This document shows positions 26,077 through 34,751 of a stretch of DNA of 64,000 nt, in pieces. The position numbers were made by a program, and so were the translations under genes. Location of the stretch: positions 3,410,001-3,474,000 of the forward strand of contig CAVTWI010000002.1 of assembly GCA_963738345.1 (NCBI GenBank), written 5' to 3'. The notes beneath the pieces are model-generated. The model was given only the letters and a program-made list of their open reading frames with translations, was not told the DNA's origin and made no database searches. Source of the DNA: Bog-159 sp963738345 (GTDB lineage Bacteria; Acidobacteriota; Terriglobia; Bryobacterales; Bryobacteraceae). Every line of letters begins with the position of its first letter. The stretch's first letter is position 1.

Positions 26077-28290
26077 GTGCTCACGAAAATCGCTTTCTTG
26101 TTGCTGATGTTATGCGCCGCGACGGTGGTTTCGGTCAGGCTGCGGGCGCAGGGAACACCACCTTATAAAGACGCATCGCGGGGCGTTGAAGACCGCGTCA
26201 AGGATCTGCTGGCGCGCATGACGGCGGAGGAAAAGGCGGCCATGCTGGCGGGATCCGGATGGATGGAGAGCCAGCCGAATGCGCGGCTGGGGATTCCGAC
26301 GATCAAGATGGCGGATGGTCCGCTGGGTGTGCGCAACTGGCGGGGGGCATCGGCAGTGACCAATGCAGCGTCAACGGTGCAGGTGACATCGACGGCGTTT
26401 CCGTCCGGCATCGGGATGGCGTCCAGTTGGAACCCGGAACTGGTGGCGCGCGGCGCGCGTGTGGTGGCGCAAGAGGTGATGGCGATGGGGCGCGATATGA
26501 TTCTGGGGCCGACGGTAAACATCAACCGCATTCCGCTGTGGGGCCGCAACTTCGAGGGGTACGGGGAAGATCCGTACCTGGCGGCGCGCATGGGCGTGGC
26601 GTACATCAAGGCAGTGCAGGCGGAAGGGGTGATTCCGTCTGTAAAACATTTCGCGGCTAATAACGAGGAGTACGAGCGGCACCGGATCGACGAAACCATC
26701 GACGAACGGACGCTGCACGAGATCTACTTTCCGGCTTTTAAGGCGGCGGTTCAGGAAGCGGGCGTGTGGGCAGTGATGTCGGCATACAACAAGGTGAACG
26801 GGTTGTGGTGCGCGGAGAATCCATACCTGCTGACGGACACGCTGCGCAAGCGCTGGGGGTTTCGCGGTTTCGTGATTTCCGATTGGGGAAGCACGTATAG
26901 CACGGCGGCTACGATTGCCGCGGGCATGGACTTGGAAATGCCAGGTGGAGAAGCCATGCGGCGATGGGCTGATAAGCCGGAGACCAAGCGTGACGGCAAC
27001 GGCTCGGGCTGGCTCACGGCGGACAAAGTGATAGCGGAGGTAGCGGCAGGCCGGTTGGCGCAGCAGGCGGTGGACGAGGCGGTGCGGCGGATCCTGCGGG
27101 TGATGTTCACGGCCGGCCTGTTCGACCACACGCACGAGGCGGGCGGTGAGGTGGATAGCGCGGAGCAGCGGCAGGTGGCGCGGGAAGCAGCCAACCAGAG
27201 CATCGTGCTGTTGAAGAATGCTGGGGGGGTGCTGCCGTTGAGCGCGGAGCGGATGCGCAAAATCGCAGTGATTGGGCCGAATGCGGCGGTGGCGCGTACG
27301 GGCGGTGGCGGCAGTTCGCTGGTGCGTCCGAAATATGCGGTTACGGCGCTCGATGGAATTCGGGAAGCGGCGGGACCGCGGGCAGACGTAGTGCATGCGT
27401 TAGGCGCGCTGATGGAAGGCGAGGAGGCGACCGGCAAGACGCCGGGGGAGATGCGCGAGGAAGCGGCGGCGGTGGCCCGGCATTCCGATGTGGCGCTGGT
27501 GGTAGTGGGCTACGCGCCGAAACTGGAAGGCGAGGGATTCGACCGCAAATCCATGGATCTTCCGGCTGGGCAGGACGAGTTGATCGAGGCGATCGCGGCC
27601 GCCAACAAGAGCACCGTGGTGGTGGTGATGGCGGGCGGGCCGGTGACCATGACGCGGTGGATCGATAAGGTAGCGGGCGTAGTTTATGCGTGGTATGGCG
27701 GGCAGGAGGCGGGGCACGCGATTGGGGACGTGCTGTTTGGACTGGTGAACCCGTCGGGCAAATTGCCAGTGACTTTTCCCAAGGCTCTACAGGATTCTCC
27801 GGCTTATGGCCACTATCCAGGCGAGAACCTGCACGTGGAATACGCGGAGGGGATTTATGTGGGTTATCGCGGATTCGACAAACATAATGTGGAGCCGCTG
27901 TTTCCTTTCGGGTACGGACTGTCGTACACCACATTCGAATACAGCGGATTGAGAGTATCGGCGGGCAAGGTCGCGGCGGGTAAGACGGTGGAGGTGACGG
28001 TGAGCGTACGCAACAGCGGGAAGCGCGCCGGCGCTGAAGTGGTCGAGTTATATCTGCAACCTCCGGCCGCGCCGGTGGACCGTCCGGTAAAGGAGTTGAA
28101 GGGATTCGGAAAGGTGACTCTACAGCCGGGCGAAAGCAAGACGGTTTCGTTCACGCTGGACCGGGCAGCGATGTCTTATTACGACACCGGGACGCACGAT
28201 TGGGTAGCAGAGCCGGGGACTTTCGCGGTGCTGGTGGGCGCATCCTCACGAGATATACGGGCACGCGGGGTATTTGAGTTGGTAAGGTAA
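26077..28290 (+). CDS. Exported GH3 beta-glucosidase-like enzyme
   Basis: Secreted GH3 enzyme of 737 residues with a signal peptide (about 1-25). The GH3 barrel contains MADGPLGVRNW, NFEGYGEDPYLAARMG, SVKHFAANNEEYERHR (K190-H191-F192) and the nucleophile D269 in FRGFVISDWGSTYS. The second GH3 domain has NQSIVLLKNAGGVLPLS and IAVIGPNA. A C-terminal fibronectin-III-like domain ends the protein (VTVSVRNSGKRAGAEVVELY and KELKGFGKVTLQPGESKTVS). This is the usual three-domain bacterial GH3 layout. The start is GTG 26077. It likely cleaves beta-linked glucosides or xylosides in the periplasm. Confidence 0.93.
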   Translation: MLTKIAFLLLMLCAATVVSVRLRAQGTPPYKDASRGVEDRVKDLLARMTAEEKAAMLAGSGWMESQPNARLGIPTIKMADGPLGVRNWRGASAVTNAASTVQVTSTAFPSGIGMASSWNPELVARGARVVAQEVMAMGRDMILGPTVNINRIPLWGRNFEGYGEDPYLAARMGVAYIKAVQAEGVIPSVKHFAANNEEYERHRIDETIDERTLHEIYFPAFKAAVQEAGVWAVMSAYNKVNGLWCAENPYLLTDTLRKRWGFRGFVISDWGSTYSTAATIAAGMDLEMPGGEAMRRWADKPETKRDGNGSGWLTADKVIAEVAAGRLAQQAVDEAVRRILRVMFTAGLFDHTHEAGGEVDSAEQRQVAREAANQSIVLLKNAGGVLPLSAERMRKIAVIGPNAAVARTGGGGSSLVRPKYAVTALDGIREAAGPRADVVHALGALMEGEEATGKTPGEMREEAAAVARHSDVALVVVGYAPKLEGEGFDRKSMDLPAGQDELIEAIAAANKSTVVVVMAGGPVTMTRWIDKVAGVVYAWYGGQEAGHAIGDVLFGLVNPSGKLPVTFPKALQDSPAYGHYPGENLHVEYAEGIYVGYRGFDKHNVEPLFPFGYGLSYTTFEYSGLRVSAGKVAAGKTVEVTVSVRNSGKRAGAEVVELYLQPPAAPVDRPVKELKGFGKVTLQPGESKTVSFTLDRAAMSYYDTGTHDWVAEPGTFAVLVGASSRDIRARGVFELVR

Positions 28291-28351
28291 CAATCGTTGC
28301 GAGATGTCCGGCGGAAACGGGCGCATAATTGAGTAAATGCCAGGAGGCGCT

Positions 28352-29476
28352 ATGGGTAGCCGAGGGAGCGGATGCGCGGGGTGGATACTGGCCGCGGCGG
28401 TAGCGGCTTACGGACAGAGTCCGGGGCAATCGGTCATCAATAAGAGTGCGGAACGGGTGGTATTCTTCACCGGAAGTGTGATGCTGGACGATGGCTCGCC
28501 GCCGGCGGACGCGGTGCGCATTGAGCGGGTCTGCGCGGGCGTGGCCACCTTCGAAGCCTGGACCGACGAAAAGGGGCACTTCGGGTTCAAGGTATCGCCG
28601 GGGGGGGAGGATTCGGCGTCGGGCGATGCCAGCCTGGGAGCATCGCAGCGCGGGGAGATGAACAAGGCGATCAACGCCAGTTCCACACAGTATTCGCGCC
28701 CCATCACCAGCACGCTGAAAGGGTGCGAACTACGGGCCGTACTTTCCGGCTTCCGTTCGGAGAGCGTGGCCATTTCGCTGAAGAGCACCATGGACGATGC
28801 GCGGGTGGGAACGATTCTGCTGCATCCGCTGTCGCGCGCGAGTTCGCTGGTGATCAGCGCCACCACGCTGCTGGCTCCTGCGAATGCACGCAAGGCCTAC
28901 GAGAGAGGCTTGGAGGCGGCGCGCGCAGGGAAAGAGGAAGCGGCGGCGGGAGAATTCGGGAAGGCGGTGAAGATTTATCCCAAGTTCGCCGTGGCCTGGT
29001 ATCAACTGGGACTGGTACGCGAGCACGGCGACGATCTGGCGGGCGCGATCGAGGCTTGGAAGGAAGCACTGAAGAGCGATACGCGGTATGTGAAGCCGAT
29101 CGAAAGCCTGACGGTGACGGCGGACAGCTTGGGCAATTGGGCGGAATCGGAGAAATATTCTCGGCTATGGATACAACTCGATCCGGAAGATTTTCCGGGC
29201 GCGTACTTGTTCAGCGCGGTGGCCAATGCCCGGTTGCATAAACCCGAAGAGGCGGAACATGCCGCGCGCGAAGGGTTGCGACTGGATAAAGACCAGAAGA
29301 TTCCGCGCATGACTTATGTGCTGGGGTTGATTCTGATGGATAAGAAGGAATATGCGGAATCGGCGCAGTGCTTCCGCAAATACCTGGAACTGGCTCCGAA
29401 TGCCAGCGACGCGGGCCTGGTTCGGCAGCAATTGCCCAAGCTGGAAGAATTGGCGGGCACGGCGAAGGCTAAGTAA
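28352..29476 (+). CDS. Exported TPR protein with carboxypeptidase-regulatory-like N-domain
   Basis: Secreted protein of about 374 residues. A signal peptide (GSGCAGWILAAAVAAYGQ) is followed by a beta-sandwich-like region (FTGSVMLDDGSPPADAVRIE, FEAWTDEKGHFGFKV) like the CarboxypepD_reg fold, then helical TPR-type repeats from about 180: KAYERGLEAARAGKEEAAAG, AWYQLGLVREHGDDLAGAIE, and MTYVLGLILMDKKEYAESAQ. ATG 28352 is preferred because AGGAGG lies 4 bases upstream; ATG 28337 would place the Shine-Dalgarno inside the gene. Function unknown; probably a protein-interaction scaffold. It converges with the gene at 29479. Confidence 0.8.
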   Translation: MGSRGSGCAGWILAAAVAAYGQSPGQSVINKSAERVVFFTGSVMLDDGSPPADAVRIERVCAGVATFEAWTDEKGHFGFKVSPGGEDSASGDASLGASQRGEMNKAINASSTQYSRPITSTLKGCELRAVLSGFRSESVAISLKSTMDDARVGTILLHPLSRASSLVISATTLLAPANARKAYERGLEAARAGKEEAAAGEFGKAVKIYPKFAVAWYQLGLVREHGDDLAGAIEAWKEALKSDTRYVKPIESLTVTADSLGNWAESEKYSRLWIQLDPEDFPGAYLFSAVANARLHKPEEAEHAAREGLRLDKDQKIPRMTYVLGLILMDKKEYAESAQCFRKYLELAPNASDAGLVRQQLPKLEELAGTAKAK

Positions 29477-29478
29477 GG

Positions 29479-30057
29479 CTACTTCACGGCCAGCCGGAAA
29501 TCCACGGTGACGATTAAGGCATCGGGCGTCACCTCGATGCGGGGCACGCTGAAATCGAGCACTTCCTGCTTGTAAACGGCTTGGGGAGCGGTTTGTTCCA
29601 GCAGGCGCTTGGCCTGGTCCGCGACACGATATTCGAATTGTTTGCGCAGGCTGTCACCTAGGGCCGCACAGACGCGCCTGACGTAATAGCCGGTAGCGTT
29701 TGATTCCACTTTGACGTCTTTCAGCGCAATCGACTGATTGTGATAGTAAGGCGCGGCGGTGATGACTACGTCGAAGGAATCGCCCACGCCGATGCAGCGG
29801 CCGAAGACGCCGACCGCGGAGCGTCCGGTGAAATGCGCTTTCAAACTGAGACGGCCGTTGACGCCGCGCAGTTCGGGGTGCTCAAGGTAGGCAAAGCTGC
29901 ACTTGGCGGCGGGGGTTCCGCGCACATAGCGGCGGCCTTCCTGGGTGAAGACTTCCTGCGCCAGAATCTTCTGTATGGCGGTGTAATGAATCTCGAGGTC
30001 CGCGGCGCGCGCGGCGGCGAGGCAGAAGAACAGGAGGGCTAACGCTCGTAAGGGCAA
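29479..30057 (-). CDS. Exported hypothetical protein
   Basis: Protein of 192 residues with a signal peptide (RALALLFFCLAAARAA). The mature part alternates beta strands with one amphipathic helix (LRKQFEYRVADQAKRLLEQ). Two Cys lie at AAKCSFAYLEH and VFGRCIGVGDSF and one in RRVCAALGDS. The two-strand ending PRIEVTPDALIVTVDFRLAV suggests a lipid-binding-like fold, but no family is recognised. The start appears to be TTG 30057 with no good Shine-Dalgarno; a TATAAT lies 8-13 bases upstream on this strand, so the transcript could be nearly leaderless. Confidence 0.65.
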   Translation of the reverse strand: MPLRALALLFFCLAAARAADLEIHYTAIQKILAQEVFTQEGRRYVRGTPAAKCSFAYLEHPELRGVNGRLSLKAHFTGRSAVGVFGRCIGVGDSFDVVITAAPYYHNQSIALKDVKVESNATGYYVRRVCAALGDSLRKQFEYRVADQAKRLLEQTAPQAVYKQEVLDFSVPRIEVTPDALIVTVDFRLAVK

Positions 30058-30093
30058 CGGGCTGATTATAACTTCAGGCGCGTAAGCGGCCCG

Positions 30094-31374
30094 CTAGATT
30101 ATCCACTCATAGGCCGTGCCGAATCCCATTCCGGCCTGCGAGGTGACTCCGAAAAGCACGTCGCCGCGACCGAATACTACACCGCCCGATGGGGTGGCGC
30201 CGTCGGCCAAGCCGGTGAAGCTGTAGATGACGGATTCGGTCCACGATCCGCCCGGTTGCGAGGGGGGGGCCAGTTTGAAGATGGTGCCCACGTCGGCGGG
30301 GCCGCCGAATTGCGTGGTCCCCACCAGAACGCCTCTTTCGTATAGGAGCGCGAGTGGAGTGCGGCCGTCGCCGTTATGCGGTCCCGTGAAATTGTATAAG
30401 TCGGTTTCAGTCCACGCGCCACCGGGGGACGCAGGCGGAGTCAGTTCGAACACTCCGCCGCATTCGCCGTAACATGGCGCGGCGGTGACGGTACCTTCAA
30501 AGGTGGTGCCATAGAGCGCGCCGTTGGCGCCGGGGACGAGCAGGCCGTTGGGGCTGAAGATTGCGGGACTCTGGCCGGGGAAGTTGTGGAGGATGGTCTC
30601 GGTCCAGGCGGTGCTGCCGGCAGACGGCGGTGATAGTTCAAAAACGGTGCCGCCGTTGGACGCGCCGCCGCCCTCCGTGGTGCCGTAAAGTGCGCCGTTG
30701 ATGGCGATCACGCCATTGGGCTCGACTCCGTCGCCGTTACCGTGAAAACTGTGCAGCACGGTTTCGGTCCACGCCCCACCCGGGGAGGAAGGCGGTCTCA
30801 GACTGAATACGGTGCCTCCCGTTCCGGCAGGCCCCAACTGACCGCCGGTCGAGCCGTAAAGGACCCCGTGGGCGCCAAATACCAGCTTAGAAAGACGGAG
30901 GAAACCGTCGCCCTTCTGAACGCCGAATTCATGCAGAACGGTCTCGGTCCATGCGCCGCCCGGGGTTGAGGGGGGGGTGAGCGAGAAAGCGGTCCCGCAT
31001 CCTAACTGACAGGGACCCGCGCCGCCATTGGACGTCGTGCCGTAGAGGACGCCGTTACTATCGCGGATGAGTCCGGCGGTGGGATTGCGGCCATCGCCGT
31101 TCTGCCCGGTGAAGCTGTATAGCACGGTCTCGGTCCAGGGGGCGCCAGGGGTTGACGGCGGGGTCAGTTGGAAGACGGTGCCGTACTGGTTAGTGCCGCC
31201 CACATCGGTGGTTCCGTAGAGCACGCCGCCGGGGCCCATGAGGAGGGTGCACTGCGGTCCTGCGCCATCGCCGTTTTGGCTGGTGAAGGTATAGATGGGA
31301 TTTAGTGATTGGGCGGCGATGTAATGGGGGAGGAATAGCAAGGTGGAGGATAAGACAGCGGCCTTTAGGTGCAT
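30094..31374 (-). CDS. Exported GloVer tandem-repeat protein (TIGR03803 type), second copy
   Basis: Secreted protein of about 426 residues: signal peptide (LKAAVLSSTLLFLPHYIAAQ) and seven repeats of about 55-60 residues. Each repeat has LYGTT, a Gly-rich turn, GTVFQLTPPS and PGGAWTETVLYSFTG. The repeat type is the same as in the protein at 12278, but the units here end in a W-TE-x2-L-Y-x-F pattern and lack the Cys pairs. ATG 31374 begins the signal peptide; a frame extension to 31431 is unlikely. It lies 10 bp downstream of the YcaQ-like gene. Function unknown. Confidence 0.83.
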   Translation of the reverse strand: MHLKAAVLSSTLLFLPHYIAAQSLNPIYTFTSQNGDGAGPQCTLLMGPGGVLYGTTDVGGTNQYGTVFQLTPPSTPGAPWTETVLYSFTGQNGDGRNPTAGLIRDSNGVLYGTTSNGGAGPCQLGCGTAFSLTPPSTPGGAWTETVLHEFGVQKGDGFLRLSKLVFGAHGVLYGSTGGQLGPAGTGGTVFSLRPPSSPGGAWTETVLHSFHGNGDGVEPNGVIAINGALYGTTEGGGASNGGTVFELSPPSAGSTAWTETILHNFPGQSPAIFSPNGLLVPGANGALYGTTFEGTVTAAPCYGECGGVFELTPPASPGGAWTETDLYNFTGPHNGDGRTPLALLYERGVLVGTTQFGGPADVGTIFKLAPPSQPGGSWTESVIYSFTGLADGATPSGGVVFGRGDVLFGVTSQAGMGFGTAYEWII

Positions 31375-31384
31375 GGCTGCGATT

Positions 31385-32644
31385 CTACGCTTTTGCGTGA
31401 GGCGTTGCAACGGATGGCGCGGAGATGTCAACGGCGTTCACGGCAACGGCCACGGCGCGGTCGAAACCCGTCCGCTTCGAAACTCTTACTGCTTCGAGGC
31501 CAAGCCATGCGGCCCACGCGGCGAGTTCCACGGCGAGCGCCTGGGCCACGGTGACGGAATCTGCGCCGGGTTCGAGGTAAGCGGAGAGCACGCACAGATG
31601 GCGCGCGGCGCGATCGGCTTTCAGATCCACGCGCGCCACCAACCGGTCGCCCAGCAGGAAGGGCAGGACATAGTAACCCCAGCGGCGCCGCGGCTGCGGT
31701 ACGAAGATCTCCAGGCGATATTCGAATTGAAACAGGCGCTGGGTGCGCGGACGATACCAGACCACGGGATCGAACAGCGAGAGCAGGCTGGCGGCATTGA
31801 TGGCGGGCGGCAGGCGCGCCTGCCGATGCAGGTATGCGGGGGTGGTCCACCCTTCCACTTTCACGGGGCGCAGGTCGCCGGCCTCCACTAGTTCGGCTAA
31901 GCGCGGAAGCGCCTCACTTACCGGCATGCGGTAGTAATCAGCCAAGTCCGCAGCGGCGGCAACACCCAGAGCGCGGGCGGAGAGCCGCAACAATTCACGC
32001 TGCGATTCTTCGCGGCCGACAATGCGGGCGTAATGCTGGGGCGGCAGGATACGCTCGGAAAGATCATAGGAGCGGGCGAAGTTGGGAAGGCGCGCGGCGA
32101 TGGCCAAGCGTCCATGGCCGAAGTGCAATTCGAGCGTGGCCCTGGGGACGGAATCGAACCAGGCGCCGGGAATGGGGCGGGTAGCTACGCCGGTCTGCGC
32201 CAGGTCGGCGGCGAGCAAGGGGCCGCGGGTGCGCACTTCGTCGAGGACCCAATCGAGGTAGCCCGGCGTTTCATCGATGATGTTTTCGACTCCCCAGGGG
32301 CGGGCACGATGCACCTCCATGCGGTGGCGAAGCAGCGGCCAGGTTTCCACGGGGACGATGGAGGCTTCGTGCGCCCACTGCTCGGTGAACTGGCGGCGCT
32401 TGTAGATAAGGTCGTCAAGTTGCTCGCGGCGATAGGGGCCCAAGCGCGAGAAAGGAACCTGATAGTGAGCAGGGGCCACCACGTTGACGTAGTCAATCTG
32501 CAGCAAGCCGAGTTGACGGATGACGCGTGCGAGATCGCGTGGGCCGGCGGAACGCGAGAGGCGCGGACGGTCGAAGCCCTGGGCCGCTAGGGCGATGCGG
32601 CGGGCTTCGCCAATCGACAGATCCGCCAAGGGACCTTTGCGCAC
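31385..32644 (-). CDS. YcaQ-like interstrand-crosslink DNA glycosylase
   Basis: Cytosolic protein of 419 residues of the HTH_42/YcaQ family, winged-helix DNA glycosylases that excise bulky alkyl and crosslinked bases. The catalytic Q-x-D motif is Q49-I50-D51 in RQLGLLQIDYVNVVAPAHYQ. Other family elements are RREQLDDLIYKRRQFTEQWA, HEASIVPVETWPLLRHRM, FDPVVWYRPRTQRLFQFEYR and GYYVLPFLLGDRLVARVDLK. Length matches YcaQ. The start ATG 32644 lies just beyond a cluster of 14-base direct repeats. Target lesions are inferred from the family. Confidence 0.88.
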   Translation of the reverse strand: MRKGPLADLSIGEARRIALAAQGFDRPRLSRSAGPRDLARVIRQLGLLQIDYVNVVAPAHYQVPFSRLGPYRREQLDDLIYKRRQFTEQWAHEASIVPVETWPLLRHRMEVHRARPWGVENIIDETPGYLDWVLDEVRTRGPLLAADLAQTGVATRPIPGAWFDSVPRATLELHFGHGRLAIAARLPNFARSYDLSERILPPQHYARIVGREESQRELLRLSARALGVAAAADLADYYRMPVSEALPRLAELVEAGDLRPVKVEGWTTPAYLHRQARLPPAINAASLLSLFDPVVWYRPRTQRLFQFEYRLEIFVPQPRRRWGYYVLPFLLGDRLVARVDLKADRAARHLCVLSAYLEPGADSVTVAQALAVELAAWAAWLGLEAVRVSKRTGFDRAVAVAVNAVDISAPSVATPHAKA

Positions 32645-32652
32645 CGATCAAT

Positions 32653-32694
32653 TCTATCAATGCCTGTTGATCAATGCAGATTGATCAATGCATG
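32653..32694. repeat. Three 14-bp tandem repeats, TTGATCAATGCA type
   Basis: Three units with a 14-base period: 32653-32666 (imperfect), 32667-32680 and 32681-32694. The last two share ttgatcaatgca exactly. Each holds the palindrome TTGATCAA or a variant. They lie between the YcaQ start and the DUF350 stop, in the likely upstream control region of the YcaQ-like gene. Confidence 0.55.
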
Positions 32695-32891
32695 GCAGCG
32701 GCGATGATCAGGCAGATGCCGATGGCTGCCGCGCCGGCGAAGATCGCCACGGCCACATTGCGATGCTCCACCAGTTCGCGCCACAGATTCAGCGGGGTCA
32801 CCTTCAGCAGGATAGCGACCGCAAGGGCAAAGACAGCTATGCCCAGCGACGCGAAGATCACGGCATTGACCAGCGGATGCTCGGTCAGCAT
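32685..32891 (-). CDS. DUF350-like small membrane protein
   Basis: Protein of 68 residues with two hydrophobic helices: AVIFASLGIAVFALAVAILL and VAVAIFAGAAAIGICLIIAA, joined by LWRELVEHRNVAV, the typical DUF350 link. The start ATG 32891 overlaps the hypB stop (hypB ends at 32885), so it is translationally coupled to it. Function of the family is unknown. Confidence 0.72.
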   Translation of the reverse strand: MLTEHPLVNAVIFASLGIAVFALAVAILLKVTPLNLWRELVEHRNVAVAIFAGAAAIGICLIIAAAMH

Positions 32892-33553
32892 GCGGCCGCC
32901 GGGACACCCTTGGCGTCGAGCCACTGGCGCCACAGATCCATGCCCGCGCCGGTGGTGCACGAGACTTCCAGGATTGCAGCATCCGGCTGGATGCGGTGGA
33001 TGTATTCGCGCGCCAGTTCCATCCTGAACGGGCACGTAAGGCAGCAGGTCGATTTTACTGAGCACCACCAGGTCGGCGCGGTTGAAGGTGGCCGGATACT
33101 TCAGGGGCTTGTCTTCACCCTCGGTCACGCTTAGGAGCGACGACGCGCGCTTCTTCGCCAAGATCGTAACTGGTGGGGCAGACCAAGTTGCCGACGTTCT
33201 CGATCAGCAGCAGATCGATGTCTTCGGGCCGCCATTCGGAGAGGGCGCTGGTGACCATGCGGGCGTCCAGATGGCAGGCGCCGCCGGTGGTGATCTGGCG
33301 GACGGGGAAGCCGTAGCGCGCGAGGCGCTGGGCATCGTTATCGGTTTGGATATCGCCGGTGAGCACGGCCACGCGCCGGCCGGGCTCGAAGGACGGCTAG
33401 GGTGCGCTCCAGCAGCATGGTTTTGCCGGAACCGGGCGAACTGATCAGGTTCACGCACCAGGTTCCATGGCGCAGCGAAAACCTCGGCGCAGATCCGGCG
33501 GCGAGGCGGTCGTTTTCATTCAGGACTTTGCGTTCGAGGGGCACGCGAGTCAT
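32885..33553 (-). pseudogene. hypB: HypB, hydrogenase nickel incorporation GTPase, three frameshifts
   Basis: GTPase that inserts nickel during NiFe-hydrogenase maturation. Its parts lie in order in different frames. The first carries the P-loop NLISSPGSGKTMLLERT. The second has AVLTGDIQTDNDAQRLARYG, GGACHLDARMV and LLLIENVGNLVCPTSYDLGE. The third has SVTEGEDKPLKYPATFNRAD and LVVLSKIDLLPYVP. The last has LEVSCTTGAGMDLWRQWLDA and a stop at 32885. Breaks lie near 33388, 33139 and 33033, each explained by one extra base. Start ATG 33553 overlaps the hypA stop as ATGA. All functional motifs survive, which argues for sequence errors. Confidence 0.8.
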
Positions 33554-33895
33554 GTTTCTTCGATCTCCATGTAGGCGAATTCCAGTTCCTTGCCGCTGGC
33601 GATTTCGGTATCCGGCGGAGCCGCATTGGGGGCACTCGGTGCGATAGTCTTGGACGGCGAAATCGTGGGCGCAATGGCGGCAGCGGTTGCGCCAGGGGAG
33701 GTGCTCGATTTGTAAGGCGAGGGGGGCGAGGTCGGTATCCTGTACCAGAGCGTCGAAGCAGAAGCGGAGCGATTCGGAATCGACGCCGGAGAGTTCGCCG
33801 ATTTTCACGCCTACGGCGAGGACGTGGGCGTGGTGGCGTTCGGATTCGGCGCGGACGGCTTCTAACATCGATCCGGCGATGCTCATTTCGTGCAT
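33550..33895 (-). CDS. hypA: HypA, hydrogenase/urease nickel chaperone, one frameshift
   Basis: Nickel metallochaperone. The N-terminus MHEMSIAGSMLEAV contains the Ni-binding His2, and the zinc site is CRHC and CPQC. After CPQCGSA the frame breaks near 33614, where one extra base is present; the corrected frame gives DTEIASGKELEFAYMEIEET and stops at 33550, the expected HypA ending. Start ATG 33895. It is coupled to hypB by ATGA. No hydrogenase structural genes or other hyp genes lie in the window, so its client is elsewhere. Confidence 0.85.
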
Positions 33896-34267
33896 GGTGA
33901 GGCGCTTCTCCGATGATAGCGTGGGGGGAGGCGGGCGCGGCTGGGTGGGCTGGAGGCGTTGTGTGTTTTGCGCAGGCGGCGGGGGCGCGCCGCAACCACA
34001 GAAAGGCCTCCGCCCGTGGGACGGCCGCAAGCTCCGGTGCTCGGTCAGCGCGTTAAGGAACTGCGGAGGCTTTCCCGATGTGTTTGCCAACTTCGAACTC
34101 TCGTCTGCGGGCATGGTGCAGGATTTTGGAAGAGCCACAGAGGCGACGAATTCTTCGGAGAGTTGCGAGCGGCTACTTCACAGTTCGGCATTATGAGATA
34201 CTCATAGGCCTTAGGTTAGGCGCATAAGGTGGCTGCTCGCGCCGATGCGAGAACGGGGGAATAAGCG
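33896..34267. other. Intergenic region between divergent hypA and doxX
   Basis: About 370 bp, GC-rich. It should hold promoters for both directions, but I see no clear consensus boxes. The plus-strand frames are not convincing genes. Confidence 0.45.
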
Positions 34268-34639
34268 ATGAACATTCTGTTGTGGGTCCTGCAGATCCTC
34301 GCCGCGCTCGTGTATGGAGCGTCGGGTGTGATGAAAGTCTTCATGTTCGACAAAATAAGCGGGGAGGATCCGTCCTTTGGCGCGTTGCCGCGGCAGGCAT
34401 GGACGGCGCTCGGCATCCTCGAACTCGTCTGCGTGGTGGGGCTGACCGTACCCGCCGCCATCCACTGGCAGCCGGCGCTTACGGGGGTGGCCGCCGCGGT
34501 CCTGGCGATCGAGAGCCTGGTGTTCATCTGGGTGCACACCAAGTACCCCGGGATCGCGCCAGTAATCTTAAGCGCCGTGCTGGGCCTGCTTATGGCATTT
34601 ACTGCGTACGGCCGCCTGGTCCTTAAGCCGATTTTGTGA
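34268..34639 (+). CDS. DoxX-like membrane protein
   Basis: Integral membrane protein of 123 residues with four hydrophobic segments: LLWVLQILAALVYGASGVMK, ALGILELVCVVGLTVPAAI, VAAAVLAIESLVFIWVH and APVILSAVLGLLMAFTAYG. The GASGVMKVF turn after the first helix and the overall size match the DoxX family. The family is linked to redox and quinone-associated processes, but its function here is unknown. A GGGGGAA Shine-Dalgarno lies about 7 bases upstream. Confidence 0.78.
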   Translation: MNILLWVLQILAALVYGASGVMKVFMFDKISGEDPSFGALPRQAWTALGILELVCVVGLTVPAAIHWQPALTGVAAAVLAIESLVFIWVHTKYPGIAPVILSAVLGLLMAFTAYGRLVLKPIL

Positions 34640-34751
34640 GTTAGGCGGCCAACGCGATTGAGCCGCAATTGTTCTAAAGCGAGAAAAACAAAACGAATAC
34701 ATACGGCGCAAGCGGTTTAGTTCGTATAGCTTTTTCACGTATAATCGACCA

